Source of the DNA: Stutzerimonas decontaminans
GTDB lineage: Bacteria; Pseudomonadota; Gammaproteobacteria; Pseudomonadales; Pseudomonadaceae
Assembly: GCF_000661915.1 (NCBI RefSeq)
Contig: NZ_CP007509.1
Span: forward strand, 4,353,501 to 4,417,500
Length of the DNA stretch: 64,000 nt
Direction of reading: 5' to 3'
The notes beneath the pieces are model-generated. The model saw nothing but the letters and a program-made list of their open reading frames with translations. It did no database searches and had not been told where the DNA came from. Position 1 is the first letter of the stretch. The number at the start of each line of letters is the position of its first letter. Positions 1 to 9,655 of the stretch are shown one piece after another. The translations under genes were made by a program, and so were the position numbers.

Positions 1-1
1 T

Positions 2-1432
2 GTGCTGAGTATCCATCGCGAGCTGCGGCGCAAGGGCGTGACCTTGCAGCTGCTGTGGGAGGAGTATCTCGCCGCGCATGCGGGGCAGCCGACCTACCGC
101 TACACCCAGTTCGTCGAGCACTACCGGCGTTACGCACAGACGCTCAAGCGTTCGATGCGCCAGCTGCACCGCGCGGGCGAGAAGCTGTTTATCGACTATG
201 CCGGCCCGACGCTGCCGGTGGTCGATCCAGGCACCGGCGAAGTCCGCCGGGCGCACATCTTCGTCGCCGCCCTGGGCGCCTCGAATTACACCTATGCCTG
301 CGCGACGCCGGGCGAAACCCAGGTGGACTGGCTGACTTCGCTGGGGCAGGCGCTTGCCTACTTCGGCGGCGTGCCGGAGATGGTGGTGCCGGACAATCCG
401 CGCGCCCTGGTCGCCCAGCCGGATCGCTACGAGCCCGGCCTGAACCGGGCGACGCTGGAGTGCGCGCGGCATTACCAGACGGTGATGCTGCCAGCCCGGC
501 CACGCAAACCTCAGGACAAGGCCAAGGCCGAGGTGGCGGTGCAGGTGGTCGAGCGCTGGATCATGGCGCGGCTGCGCCACCGGCAGTTCTTCAGCCTGCA
601 TGCGCTCAACCAGGCCATCGCCGAACTGCTGGAGGAGCTGAATCGACGCCCGTTCAAGCGCCTCGACGGCTGCCGGCGCGACTGGTTCGAGCGCCTGGAT
701 CGCCCAGCCCTACGCCCGCTGCCGGAGCATCCCTACGAGGTCGCCAGCTTCAAGCGCTGCAAGGTCAACATCGACTACCACATCGAGGTCAATGGCAGCT
801 TCTACAGCGTGCCCTCGGCCCTGGCCCGGCAGAGCGTCGAGGTGCGGCTGACGGCGCACACCCTGGAAGTGCTGCATGGCAACCGGCGGGTGGCCAGCCA
901 CCTGCTGCTGGGCCGTCGCGGCGCCTACAGCACGCAGCGCGAGCACATGCCCGCCGCGCACCAGGCGCATCGCGAATGGACGCCGCAACGCCTGCTCGAC
1001 TGGGGCGAGCGGATCGGCCCCTACACGCGCCAACTGATCGATCACCAACTGACCCACAAGCCGCACCCGGAGATGGGCTACCGCGCCTGCCTCGGCCTGC
1101 TCTCGCTGGCCCGCCGCTATGGCAATGCCCGCCTGGAAGCCGCCGCCGAACGGGCCGTCCAGCTACGCGCTTTCACCGGGCGCAGCGTGCGCAACCTACT
1201 TCAGCAAGGCCTGGATCGACAGCCGCTGCCCAAGCGTGCGGCCGAAGCGAGCCTCCCCGAGCACCACGAAAACGTCCGTGGCGCCGACTACTACCAACCC
1301 CCGCAACAGGAGCTGTTCGATGATGCCGCAACACACCCTGAATCAACTGCACCAGCTACGCCTGGACGGCATGGCCCGCGCACTGGAGGAGCAATGGACG
1401 CTGCCGGCCAGCTACAGCCTGAGCTTCGATGA
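2..1432 (+). CDS. istA: IS21-family transposase IstA, 5' truncated by window edge
   Basis: This is the DDE transposase of an IS21 element, which cuts and joins DNA with the help of IstB. The visible part starts after the N-terminal helix-turn-helix of full-length IstA (about 500 residues). It carries the rve-type integrase core, with FIDYAG near residue 63 and [10 protein letters not shown] near residue 125, followed by the beta-barrel domain ([16 protein letters not shown] near residue 260). The frame stays open about 113 bases into istB. Family members often end close to the istB start, so the last 35 or so residues may be an unusual extension. The true start lies upstream of base 1. Confidence 0.92.
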   Translation: MLSIHRELRRKGVTLQLLWEEYLAAHAGQPTYRYTQFVEHYRRYAQTLKRSMRQLHRAGEKLFIDYAGPTLPVVDPGTGEVRRAHIFVAALGASNYTYACATPGETQVDWLTSLGQALAYFGGVPEMVVPDNPRALVAQPDRYEPGLNRATLECARHYQTVMLPARPRKPQDKAKAEVAVQVVERWIMARLRHRQFFSLHALNQAIAELLEELNRRPFKRLDGCRRDWFERLDRPALRPLPEHPYEVASFKRCKVNIDYHIEVNGSFYSVPSALARQSVEVRLTAHTLEVLHGNRRVASHLLLGRRGAYSTQREHMPAAHQAHREWTPQRLLDWGERIGPYTRQLIDHQLTHKPHPEMGYRACLGLLSLARRYGNARLEAAAERAVQLRAFTGRSVRNLLQQGLDRQPLPKRAAEASLPEHHENVRGADYYQPPQQELFDDAATHPESTAPATPGRHGPRTGGAMDAAGQLQPELR

Positions 1433-2069
1433 ACGCCTCGGCCTGTTGCTTGACCGTGAACTGGCCTGGCGTGACAACCAGCGCCTGGTGCGGCTGCGCA
1501 AGAAAGCCAAGCTCAAGTACAGCAATGCCTGCCTAGAGGATCTCGATCGGCGTCCCGGCCGCGCCCTGGACGAGCGCCTGATCGCCGCTCTGGCCAACGG
1601 TGACTGGATCCGCCAGCAGCACAACCTGCTGTTGACCGGCCCGACCGGTGCCGGCAAGACCTGGCTGGCCTGTGCCTTGGGCAACCAAGCCTGCCGCCAG
1701 GGCTACAGCACCCTGTATCTGCGCACCCCGCGCCTGCTGGAGCAACTGCGCATCGCCCACGGCGACGGCAGCTTCGGCCGCACCCTGCAACAGCTGGCAA
1801 AGGTCGACGTCCTGGTTCTGGACGACTGGGCGCTAGCCCCGCTGGAGGAAGGGGCCCGGCATGACCTGCTGGAGGTGATCGACGACCGCGCCGGCAACCG
1901 CTCCACCATCCTGACCAGTCAACTGCCCATCGAACACTGGCACGGCTGGATCAACGACCCGACCTTGGCCGATGCCATCCTTGATCGCCTGGTGCACAAC
2001 GCTTACCGATTGACGATGAAGGGCGAGTCACTGCGCCGGAAAAAAGCCGAGGAAGACACCGCATCGTGA
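1320..2069 (+). CDS. istB: IS21-family helper ATPase IstB
   Basis: IstB is the AAA+ ATPase that helps IstA choose a target and assemble the transposition complex. The 249-residue protein has a Walker A motif GPTGAGKTW near residue 106, a Walker B VLVLDDW near residue 167, and the C-terminal [17 protein letters not shown] segment typical of the family. The ATG at 1320 is chosen because AGGAG lies about eight bases upstream. A longer open frame from 1119 would only add sequence that shadows istA. The gene overlaps the 3' end of istA, so the two are probably translationally coupled. It appears intact. Confidence 0.95.
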   Translation: MMPQHTLNQLHQLRLDGMARALEEQWTLPASYSLSFDERLGLLLDRELAWRDNQRLVRLRKKAKLKYSNACLEDLDRRPGRALDERLIAALANGDWIRQQHNLLLTGPTGAGKTWLACALGNQACRQGYSTLYLRTPRLLEQLRIAHGDGSFGRTLQQLAKVDVLVLDDWALAPLEEGARHDLLEVIDDRAGNRSTILTSQLPIEHWHGWINDPTLADAILDRLVHNAYRLTMKGESLRRKKAEEDTAS

Positions 2070-2162
2070 CCGATGCGATTACAATCTCAAAACCGCGCAA
2101 CCGGGACGGAAGCACCGGTCACGTATTAGCGAAACGCTCGGTCACGTTCACCGAAATCCGCA

Positions 2163-2285
2163 GCCGCCCGTTTCGCAAGCTGCCGGGCTCCCGGCACTCG
2201 GCCTTCGAGGCTCTGGATCGTCTGGCGCTGCGCCCCTTGCCGGTGCAACCCTACGTCTACGCCGAGTGGAAGAAGGCGCGGGTGG
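2163..2285 (+). pseudogene. Remnant of a second IS21-family istA
   Basis: Forty-one codons read [18 protein letters not shown] then [20 protein letters not shown], which matches the segment of IstA proteins just before the beta-barrel domain. The equivalent stretch in the adjacent istA is at about 646-745 and differs in sequence, so this is another IS21 subgroup. The fragment is bounded on the left by the IS21 end and on the right by the broken IS3 element. It shows nested insertion followed by deletion. Confidence 0.75.
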
Positions 2286-2809
2286 CTTCATCGACCAGCC
2301 AATCACTTGGCGCGAAAACAGATCCAGTACCACCACCAAGTACAACCAACCCTCATAGGTGCGGATGTAAGTGATGTCGGTGACCCAGACCTTGTTCGGT
2401 TCACTGACGTTGAACTTCCGCTCCAGACGGTTGGGCGAGGCCACAGTCGGCTTGCCACCATAGTACCCGGGGCGCCGACGATAACCGGTCTGCGAGCGCA
2501 GTCCCTCTCCCCGCATCAGGCGAGCCACGCGGTGCCGGCCACAAGACTCGCCCAGCTCACGCAGGTCGTCGTGGATCTTGCGGTAGCCGTAGACCTCGCC
2601 GCTTTCCAACCAGGCATGCTTGATCAATCCGAGCAGACGCTGATCCTCCTTGGCGCGTGCAGATTTCGGCTCGGCCAGCCAGGCGTAGTAACCGCTGGGA
2701 TGTACCTGGAGGGTCTGGCAGAGGCGCCGCACCGGGTACTCCACCGACAGCTTGCTGATAACGGCGTACTTCAGCCGGACTCCTTGGCAAAGTACGCGGC
2801 GGCCTTTTT
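2286..2809 (-). pseudogene. IS3-family transposase OrfB, C-terminal part deleted
   Basis: This is the catalytic half of an IS3 transposase, normally made as an OrfAB fusion by -1 frameshifting. A slippery A6G tract lies at about 2803-2810 near the end of orfA, which fits that mechanism. Visible segments include the HTH_21 region ([25 protein letters not shown]) and the start of the rve core with the first Asp (WVTDITYI). The protein ends at GWSMK, before the second half of the DDE core. The frame then runs into unrelated sequence on the other side of the junction, so the gene is non-functional. Confidence 0.85.
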
Positions 2810-3049
2810 TAGGATGTCTCGCTCTTCGGTCACTCGCTTGAGTTCAGCGCGCAAACGACGCAGTTCGGCTTGCTGATCATCTACCTGCTGCCGCTGTACT
2901 TGGGGCTTGCTGTAGCGCTTTACCCAGGCGTACAGGCTATGCGCGGACACACCTAGACGCTCTGCCACATCGGCAACACGCAAGCCGCGCTCAGTGATGT
3001 GCTTGACCGCTTCGATCTTGAATTCTTCGGGGTAACGCTGGTTGCTCAT
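2771..3049 (-). CDS. IS3-family transposase OrfA
   Basis: The product is 92 residues, the usual length for the DNA-binding OrfA subunit of IS3 elements. It has the HTH_8 type helix-turn-helix ([26 protein letters not shown]) followed by a leucine-zipper coiled coil ([22 protein letters not shown]) that ends in KKAAAYFA. It begins at an ATG just inside the left inverted repeat with a GGAGG-type site upstream. It is complete, but its partner OrfB is truncated. Confidence 0.9.
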   Translation of the reverse strand: MSNQRYPEEFKIEAVKHITERGLRVADVAERLGVSAHSLYAWVKRYSKPQVQRQQVDDQQAELRRLRAELKRVTEERDILKKAAAYFAKESG

Positions 3050-3111
3050 GGCACCTCCTGATAGGCCTCATTATGAGGCTTGGAGGTGTCTACGAAACTA
3101 GGGGCGATTCA

Positions 3112-3852
3112 CACCAAGCGGCCAAAGCCATCAAGCAGCTTGTCAACCCAGTGACAGCGCAAGGTTCAACACTTCCCAAGAAACCCAAACTCAAGCAAAT
3201 CCGCTCGATCACTGAAGAAGACTACAGAGAGCTTCAGGAGCATCTGTTAGCGCGTGAATTCATGGACGAGGCCTGGTCGCTCGTACTTGCCTATTACTTG
3301 GGGGTACGCCCCTGTGAGATGCGCTCGATCACGGTGACAGGCAATCACGTTCATATCATTGGCGGCAAAAAAAATGCTCCGCAGGATAGGGGCGCCGACA
3401 GAACACTGGTCATTGACGACCCTGCCGTGCTCCAGGTTGTGGCTGGCGCCGCGAAATGGATGCGTATCTGCCCTCGCACTAATACAGCTATTCGGGATCG
3501 CCTGCGCAAGGAGTGCCGTGCTCTGTGGCCACGGCGCAAACAGCAGCCGACCCTGAAAAGCTTCAGGCACCAGATTGGTTCGAACCTGAAAGCGTCAGGT
3601 GAAAGCGATGAAGCTCTCGCCTACATGATGGGGCACCAATCCATTGAATCCATCAGCGTCTATGGGAACCGTCGATCTGGGGCTGGTCACAAATTGCATA
3701 TCAGACCTGCACAGGACGCTGACTTGTCAAAAGTTCGCCACCCCAAACAGCCTGCTGTTTTTGGTCGAGAACGAGTGGTCGGCCGTATCGAGGCGCCACA
3801 GCGCCTGACAAACCGACGAACAACTGCACACCCTGTCGCAAATGAACGTTAG
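3112..3852 (+). pseudogene. Tyrosine recombinase, N-terminally truncated by IS3
   Basis: About 245 residues of the catalytic domain of a tyrosine site-specific recombinase remain. The Arg I region (LGVRPCEMR, near 3300), the H-x-x-R region altered to SFRHQIG (near 3560), the GHQS box and the nucleophilic Tyr (SISVYGNR, near 3660) are in order. The core-binding domain should lie upstream, but the IS3 inverted repeat ends directly at the start of this segment, and the open frame upstream of 3112 is IS sequence. It is probably the remnant of a second integration module and is unlikely to be active. Confidence 0.75.
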
Positions 3853-3873
3853 CGTTAGCGGCCGGGCATCATC

Positions 3874-5694
3874 TCAGGCGCCAGCCATCTGCCTAATCGT
3901 AAATGCCCTTCGTCCAACCACCGTAAACCCAGTGGACTCCGGTATTGACTGTTCAAAAACACGCCCGGTCTGCTCCAAGCGCAGATAGCGCGTTGCGCAC
4001 TTTTTATCCAAACAGTTGGCTTTGAACCCTAAAGGGCTTTGGAAAACCAGCGGAGCCCTGCCAGAGCACACCGGGCACTTTTCCAAAGCAAGAATCGCCT
4101 GGTTGTGACCTTCCAGGGCTGACGCTTGCGCAGTGGAGTTAGAGGCAACCAATGCCTCCTTGAGCGCCGTCACTGCCTCCCCGGCCAAGGCCTCAGTAAC
4201 AATCAGTTCATTTTGCTCTGAATTAACCTGAACCCCCGCAACCTGCTTTGCCTGTTCCAGCACTTTTTGCGGGATTTTTTGCAACGGCTGCGCATACGTA
4301 ATCAGAGCCATTCGGCAAAGCACCTGGTCAACCAGCAAGCCAAAGCGCTCCGTGCAATACATGTCCGTGGGAGACAGCGGTATCCACTGCTCCGGGCAAT
4401 AAGCCGCATCAATCTCCTGCCCCATTGCCGGCCAGGCGATAAACCGCTCCTTGCTCTGTGGGGTCACCTCAGGAGCAGGCGCATCACTCAACCAAGGCAC
4501 AATGGTAAGCAATACCTCCTCTGGCGCTGAAAGGCCAGGAGAACTGCAAAGCAATTGCCACTCCAGCCCACGTTGCCGAAGAAGTATGTGCCTTCCGGCC
4601 CAGACACCTTCGTCCTGGCCATTCAGATAAGGCAGCAGTGCCCTCCTCATAACCAGACCGGCGTAACGAGAATAGACAGAAGCAAGAGACTGGTTCTGCC
4701 TGAAGCGCTCTGCTGGCGTGGCACGCTTGGCCTGCGCCACCTTCGCCAACTGATCCCACAAGATAGCCAGATGCCGATAATGCTGGTCGTGGCCAAGTAT
4801 GTTGGTCATATGCAGCGCACCTGTCACTTGCGCCTGCCGACTGACCAACAAATACAGACCACTTTGCTGCAGACCCGTAATCGTCTGGTACAAGCCCTCA
4901 AGTTGATTAAGCGTTTTACCAAGCAACGTTGATGCGTTACTGGTTTCCTCTGCGCTGAATGTCATCCCCCACAAGCGACAAATTTCTTCACGCAGACGGT
5001 AATCGACATTCTCCGCCTCATAGAAGCGCAGCGCCTGATTCAGCGTCGCCTGCAAGCCACGCAACTCCGCCAGGCGTCCGTGCAAATAGCGTTCAATCTT
5101 ATCCAGCAAGCGCGCAAAGACACGATTCTCATAGATGCCATAGTCATCTTCGCTGAAGCGGGCCAGTACCTTCTTGGGGATCACGCCACTCAAGGTCTGC
5201 CGCTGCCAGCACTCCGAGTGCGAGGCCAGATGCACCAAAGCCCCTTTTGCCAAACGGCGTGCGCGCCCGATATCAGCCACCTCATCCTCATAATGCAGAT
5301 CAAGGCGCGGACGCTGCGAGATGTGATGCAGATGCCCTTGCTTCACCACATCCAGAAGCTGCTCCTCAAAGGGCTGCAGATGGCTCTTGGCATCAATGAT
5401 GGAAGCGGGCATCAGGGGGGACATCAAAGGCGCCTGCAGCGCCTCGGCATCAATAGTCGTAATGACCTTGCTCAGCAATTCCGTTGCCGCCGCCAGACTT
5501 TTTTGCGACGGCGTAAAAGTGCAAGCCTCATCACCCAACTGGCAGCGCTGGTCCCCATCACTCACCAGCACACCCGTAAATACCGGTGTATGTCCATTGA
5601 ACGCAGGCCCGTCACCCACAGACTGATAGCGACCGGGCGGAATGAGGGCGGGCAAGTGCCGGCACTGCTCACCAGTAAAACGATCAATCCACAT
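3874..5694 (-). CDS. McrC/DUF2357-like protein with C-terminal zinc ribbon
   Basis: This is the last gene of the TerY-P operon; its ATG overlaps the stop of the McrB-like gene (TGATG), so the two are translationally coupled. The 606-residue protein has an alpha-helical middle with YENRVFARLLDKIERYL (about residues 195-212), which resembles the conserved E/N-R segment of DUF2357 proteins that partner McrB-type ATPases. A C-terminal Cys motif CPVC with a later CLDKKC (about residues 542-570) looks like a zinc ribbon. I cannot see a clear PD-(D/E)xK nuclease motif, so it may be an adaptor rather than a nuclease. By analogy with McrBC I infer that it forms the effector or target-binding partner of the AAA+ ring. 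The function is not established. Confidence 0.6.
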   Translation of the reverse strand: MWIDRFTGEQCRHLPALIPPGRYQSVGDGPAFNGHTPVFTGVLVSDGDQRCQLGDEACTFTPSQKSLAAATELLSKVITTIDAEALQAPLMSPLMPASIIDAKSHLQPFEEQLLDVVKQGHLHHISQRPRLDLHYEDEVADIGRARRLAKGALVHLASHSECWQRQTLSGVIPKKVLARFSEDDYGIYENRVFARLLDKIERYLHGRLAELRGLQATLNQALRFYEAENVDYRLREEICRLWGMTFSAEETSNASTLLGKTLNQLEGLYQTITGLQQSGLYLLVSRQAQVTGALHMTNILGHDQHYRHLAILWDQLAKVAQAKRATPAERFRQNQSLASVYSRYAGLVMRRALLPYLNGQDEGVWAGRHILLRQRGLEWQLLCSSPGLSAPEEVLLTIVPWLSDAPAPEVTPQSKERFIAWPAMGQEIDAAYCPEQWIPLSPTDMYCTERFGLLVDQVLCRMALITYAQPLQKIPQKVLEQAKQVAGVQVNSEQNELIVTEALAGEAVTALKEALVASNSTAQASALEGHNQAILALEKCPVCSGRAPLVFQSPLGFKANCLDKKCATRYLRLEQTGRVFEQSIPESTGFTVVGRRAFTIRQMAGA

Positions 5695-8165
5695 CAGCTA
5701 CGCCCATCCAGGCGACGAATATCAGCCTCCAACAGCTCCATAGACTTGCGCGGATCACCCGCCAGATCAGCGCTGATCCAGAACTCCTCCAGAGCGCCCT
5801 TCAGATTACGCAGCGTCTCGGCAGAAACGTTGTAGCGGCCGGTCACTTTGCCAGGACGCATGATTCTCGTGGCCAGCAAGTGATCGAGCGCCTCCCCCGA
5901 AGAGGCCCCGCAGGCCAGCATGACAGGGATGAAATCCAGCGCCTGTTTTTCAAAGCGGTTCCCCCAGCCCAGCTCAAACTGGCTGCCCAACTGTTCGGTG
6001 AAGGCATCGCCGGTCAAGTCCTTCAGCAGCTTGACGACCTCCTCCTTGCGCTCAGCACGTGCCTTGCCAAATGCCTTGCGCAAGGAGCGATAAGAGTAGT
6101 TGGCCGGCTCAAACGACTTGATCGTGAAGCGCTTATCCTGCTTGGGCAGAGTCATTACATGAGCACGATCATAGGTCTTGTCCGCCAGCTCATTGGTGGT
6201 TTCATCATGGTTCGCGGTACCAATAAACCAGACATTGGCTGGCACCCTGATCTTGCGTCCCTCGGCCAGCATCGCAGGTGCATTGGGCAACGACGTTTCC
6301 GAGAGGCTGATCAAGCGCTCATCGGGGTTGTTCTTCTCCAGGGCAGAGAGGAACTCGGCAAAGTATTGCTCAGGGCGCGACAGGTTCATCTCGTCCAGCA
6401 GGATGATGTTGCAGGTGTCTTCCCAACGCGGGGTCTGCGCTTTGTATAGCGCCTGCAAGCAGTCCTTCTCGTAGAACCGTCGCTCAAAGGCGTTGTAATG
6501 ACCAAGAAGATCATCCCGATCACGCCAACCGGCCTGCACTGAGATGTCTGTGCAGAAGCCCCCCATTGCTTTGGCAAAAGCCTTGGCAAGACTTGTTTTA
6601 CCGGTACCACTGATACCCTGGAAGACATGCAGCTGGCTCATGGCCAAACCACCCAGCAGCACGCGGATATCCTCGATCGGATAGAACAGTTCTACATGCT
6701 TTTCAGCTTTAGCAATCCGATGCTGTAACTGGGTGGCAAATGTCTCTAGATCAGGCACTTCATCCAGTTCCATACGCGCCCGGTAATCACGCTCACTATC
6801 CATCAGCGACATGGCAGGGAATGGCGTCTGGGTCTTCTGCGCACTGGTCAGCTGCTCGATGCGGCTTTCCAGATCATCAATGTGAACGGTAAGGGTATTC
6901 TTGTGTTGCTCCAGAACACGTTTCTCACGCGCCACAGCCTCAAGCTCTGTAGCCGCGACACGCTTGTTGCTCAACTCACGACGCAGCTCATCCCGCTCAG
7001 GGCGTAGCTCAGCTACTTCTCTTTCAAGATCAGCCTTGCTGTCACGCAGGTAGTCATTATCGCGCTGCAATTGCGCCGTATCCGATTGCTCCAGGCTGCG
7101 CTTGAGTTCACGGTTTTCCTGACGCAGCGCTTCCAGTTGCTGCAGGATCTCAGCTCCGGATACTTCGCCCAGGGATTGCTTGAGCTCCTGAATATCGAGC
7201 AGCTGCTCCTTGAGTTCATTCGCCTTGCTCCAGGCCCGCTCACGCTGCTCTTCCAGCTTGGCAACAACCTGGTGATGATTCGCCCGCTCGGATGCCATTT
7301 CCTCATCCAGACGCTGCTGCAAGGCCTTTTCCTCTGCCTGGATATCCGCCCACTCACGATCCAGGCGGCTACGCGCACGATCTAACTCGACCACTTTCTG
7401 CTTGATGTCGTGCTCACGCTGATCAAGCAACCTGACACGTTCAGCCTCTGCCTCCGTGCAACTGAACTTGACCTCCGCCAGCCGCCTTGCTGCCTGGGAA
7501 ATTTCACCGTCGAGCTGGTGCTTGTCTTCGCGCAACGACTGAAGATCCGCTTCATGCTGACGCACCTGCTGACGTTGTTGCGCCTCCAGCTTACGTAAAG
7601 CCGCTTCGTTTTCCGCAACAAAGCCGGCTTGCGCATTGGCCTCTCGCATATTCAGGGAACGCTCGGCCTCCAAATTTTCGGCCATCTTCAGCGCCAATTC
7701 CTGCTGAGCCTCAAGCAGCTTGTCCCACTCAGCCTTGAGCTCAGCTTTCTCTGCATCCAGTCCGGAGCGGACGGCCACAAGCGCTTCCTGTTCGGCTACC
7801 TGCGCCAGTGCCGCCGCCTCGGCAGTTTCAGCTAGTTTGCTGGCAGCAGCCCACCTCTCGGCATATTCGTCATGCAAACGCTCCTTGAAGCGCACCAACT
7901 CCTTGCAGAGCGTGGCGAATTGCTCAATCCAGCGAACCAGATCACTGTCGCCCTCAAAACGCTCGCAGACGCCGCGCAACCACTCACGCTCGACAGAAAT
8001 ATCCAGTGTCATGTCAAAAGACTGATAGGCCTTGGAAGCGTTCTCGAAAGAAGCGCTCCATACATTCACTTGCTGCTCCACTGAAGCACGGGCCATACCG
8101 ACCGCAGACGGTGCCGCTGCAGGGATTTGCTGTGGACCAAACTTGTTCGAGCTTTTCTTGCCCAT
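5694..8165 (-). CDS. Coiled-coil McrB-like AAA+ NTPase
   Basis: The C-terminal third is an AAA+ motor of the McrB/MoxR type: Walker A GISGTGKTSLAK near residue 518, Walker B IILLDEMNLSRPEQYFAEFL near residue 590, and sensor region WFIGTANHDETTNELADKTYDRA. Residues 90-460 are a very long, charged heptad-rich coiled coil, much longer than in McrB itself, which would act as an arm or spacer. The ATG at 8165 is chosen over the one at 8174 because it overlaps the previous stop (TAATG) and places AAGGAA eight bases upstream. With the downstream DUF2357-like protein it forms a McrB/McrC-like pair. Related coiled-coil McrB proteins occur in predicted defence neighbourhoods. The specificity is unknown. 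Confidence 0.8.
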   Translation of the reverse strand: MGKKSSNKFGPQQIPAAAPSAVGMARASVEQQVNVWSASFENASKAYQSFDMTLDISVEREWLRGVCERFEGDSDLVRWIEQFATLCKELVRFKERLHDEYAERWAAASKLAETAEAAALAQVAEQEALVAVRSGLDAEKAELKAEWDKLLEAQQELALKMAENLEAERSLNMREANAQAGFVAENEAALRKLEAQQRQQVRQHEADLQSLREDKHQLDGEISQAARRLAEVKFSCTEAEAERVRLLDQREHDIKQKVVELDRARSRLDREWADIQAEEKALQQRLDEEMASERANHHQVVAKLEEQRERAWSKANELKEQLLDIQELKQSLGEVSGAEILQQLEALRQENRELKRSLEQSDTAQLQRDNDYLRDSKADLEREVAELRPERDELRRELSNKRVAATELEAVAREKRVLEQHKNTLTVHIDDLESRIEQLTSAQKTQTPFPAMSLMDSERDYRARMELDEVPDLETFATQLQHRIAKAEKHVELFYPIEDIRVLLGGLAMSQLHVFQGISGTGKTSLAKAFAKAMGGFCTDISVQAGWRDRDDLLGHYNAFERRFYEKDCLQALYKAQTPRWEDTCNIILLDEMNLSRPEQYFAEFLSALEKNNPDERLISLSETSLPNAPAMLAEGRKIRVPANVWFIGTANHDETTNELADKTYDRAHVMTLPKQDKRFTIKSFEPANYSYRSLRKAFGKARAERKEEVVKLLKDLTGDAFTEQLGSQFELGWGNRFEKQALDFIPVMLACGASSGEALDHLLATRIMRPGKVTGRYNVSAETLRNLKGALEEFWISADLAGDPRKSMELLEADIRRLDGRS

Positions 8166-9655
8166 TACATCCATTCCTTAAAAAATTCGGTGAAGCCCAG
8201 CGCGTACTGGATGTTATCCAGCGTTTCCTCATAGGTGAGGGGGGCGACTTCTCGTCCGGTAAAGCGGCTCTGCGCATGGCTGCTGCGGTTACGCAAATCC
8301 GCAAGCAGCAACAGCCTGTCAAGTTGCAGCTCGCGAGCTAACAGCGTCTTGAACGGGTGCCCGGAGTGGTTGAGCGTTCCCATTGCTGCAGCAAACAGCA
8401 AAGCCTTCAGGGAGCTGCCTGGCCGAGAGCAAGCCAAAATGATCTGATTGATGTTTTGCCCGGCTAGTTTGCTGATTACCCCGTCGGTAAACGCCGGCAA
8501 CTGCAAGGCGGATAGCACGCGCGCATTTAGCCCTCGGCCAAGGTTTTTCTGTTTGGGCAGATGGCCTGCTTCAACTGGATATTGGTGAATCAACCACTGC
8601 ATGAGGACCTCAAGCAGTTTCTGGCACTCCATCACTGCAGCATCCAGTTCCTGCTCACTCTGGTCGCCTTGTTCCAGCTTGTTCATACGCAGTAGCAGGG
8701 CTGCCAAATGCCGCTTGATATCCGGTTGCCGCGCCGCCCAGGGGTATTCCGTGAGCACCTGCATATCCGCCTGCTGGCGCATGGCCTGCAGCCACTGCTC
8801 AACCGTCTGATCATCCGCACGCGGAACAGAAACCAAAGGCTGCAAATGGTTGAGCAGGTACTTGCTACCCCCCTCAGTCTGCTCCCGCAAAGCATCCTGT
8901 AACCACCAGGCGTTGGCTCGCAGCGCAAACGGATCGTCGACTGCCCACAGCTCCAGCCCCTCGTCATCAGGCTTGGCCCAGAGCAGTACCCTTGCAGGCT
9001 TGGCGGTATCATCCAGCCGCTGCACCCCAGACAACTTAAGGAATTGCGGGAACTGGCCGCTATCGAGCTGCCGAGCTGCCCGGCAATCATCCCGATAGTC
9101 GCGATAAGCTATCGCCAGAGCCTCATGATCCAACGTCGGCAGTGATGACTTGCCCGCCGCCATCACAAACGGCCGGATTGACTTGCCGCTTTTCCGCTCC
9201 CCTTTGAATACGGGATAGCGTTGCAGCGGATCTTCGGGCTCGATCGAATCAAGCTGCTCAGCGAAGCGTGGCCAGAACTGACCACTGATAGCATCCTGGA
9301 ACAGATAACCAGCCTTCAGGTTGTCATCCTCAACAGACTCACCATCCAGCAGTTGCTCGCCTTTTTCAGTCAGCCCACGGGCACTATCAGTCAGCCAGCC
9401 GTTACTCACCCCTTGAGCCAGTATCAGCTTGATCAGATTGACATGCAGCCCGGTCAACTCAGCGATTGCCTCCGCTTGCGTCAACTGTGCCCGGATCAAC
9501 CCCAGCACAGCGCGCTGGAACAGATTCAACTGAGCCTCTTTTGCCTCGGGATAAAGCACGCGATGAACCAGCACCGGCCACAACAAGGGCCTAGCCTCGC
9601 CGCGAGGCTTTTCAGCAAACTGCAGATAAGTACCGGTTTCAGCGAATGCAGCCAT
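8165..9655 (-). CDS. Unknown protein with winged-helix-like region and HEPN-like motif
   Basis: I do not recognise a named family. The start is placed at the ATG at 9655 (MAAFAETGTYLQF). An upstream ATG-led extension would only read back through the preceding gene. The 496-residue product has a helix-turn-helix-like stretch (QAEAIAELTGLHVNLIKLIL then NGWLT, about residues 60-90). Near the C-terminus is LADLRNRSSHAQSRF, where Arg455-Asn and His460 make an R-N-x3-H motif like the catalytic R-x4-6-H of HEPN ribonucleases, set in a helical context. It overlaps the helicase stop by 17 bases and the McrB-like start by one base, so it is made together with both. It could be an RNase effector or a structural subunit; the motif alone does not decide. 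Confidence 0.55.
   Translation of the reverse strand: MAAFAETGTYLQFAEKPRGEARPLLWPVLVHRVLYPEAKEAQLNLFQRAVLGLIRAQLTQAEAIAELTGLHVNLIKLILAQGVSNGWLTDSARGLTEKGEQLLDGESVEDDNLKAGYLFQDAISGQFWPRFAEQLDSIEPEDPLQRYPVFKGERKSGKSIRPFVMAAGKSSLPTLDHEALAIAYRDYRDDCRAARQLDSGQFPQFLKLSGVQRLDDTAKPARVLLWAKPDDEGLELWAVDDPFALRANAWWLQDALREQTEGGSKYLLNHLQPLVSVPRADDQTVEQWLQAMRQQADMQVLTEYPWAARQPDIKRHLAALLLRMNKLEQGDQSEQELDAAVMECQKLLEVLMQWLIHQYPVEAGHLPKQKNLGRGLNARVLSALQLPAFTDGVISKLAGQNINQIILACSRPGSSLKALLFAAAMGTLNHSGHPFKTLLARELQLDRLLLLADLRNRSSHAQSRFTGREVAPLTYEETLDNIQYALGFTEFFKEWM

Larger units (their letters stand above)
1..2162 (+). mobile_element. IS21-family insertion sequence, left end outside the window
   Basis: The istA and istB genes are followed by a non-coding tail that ends near 2161-2162 in CA, the terminal dinucleotide usual for this family. 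The tail holds two close copies of the octamer cggtcacg (around 2116 and 2139), as expected of the multiple terminal repeats of IS21 elements. The right border is inferred because, just past 2162, the reading frame becomes a scrap of a different IstA protein, so this element appears to have inserted into an older IS21 copy. The left end is not visible. Confidence 0.8.
2285..3111 (-). mobile_element. IS3-family element, 3' truncated
   Basis: The element reads from right to left. Its left inverted repeat appears to begin at about 3111 (tgaatcgcccctag on the minus strand). It contains a complete orfA and an orfB that stops abruptly after the residues GWSMK at about 2286, where it meets the IS21 scrap. 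The region encoding the last catalytic Glu of the DDE triad and the other inverted repeat are missing, so the copy should be immobile. Confidence 0.85.
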
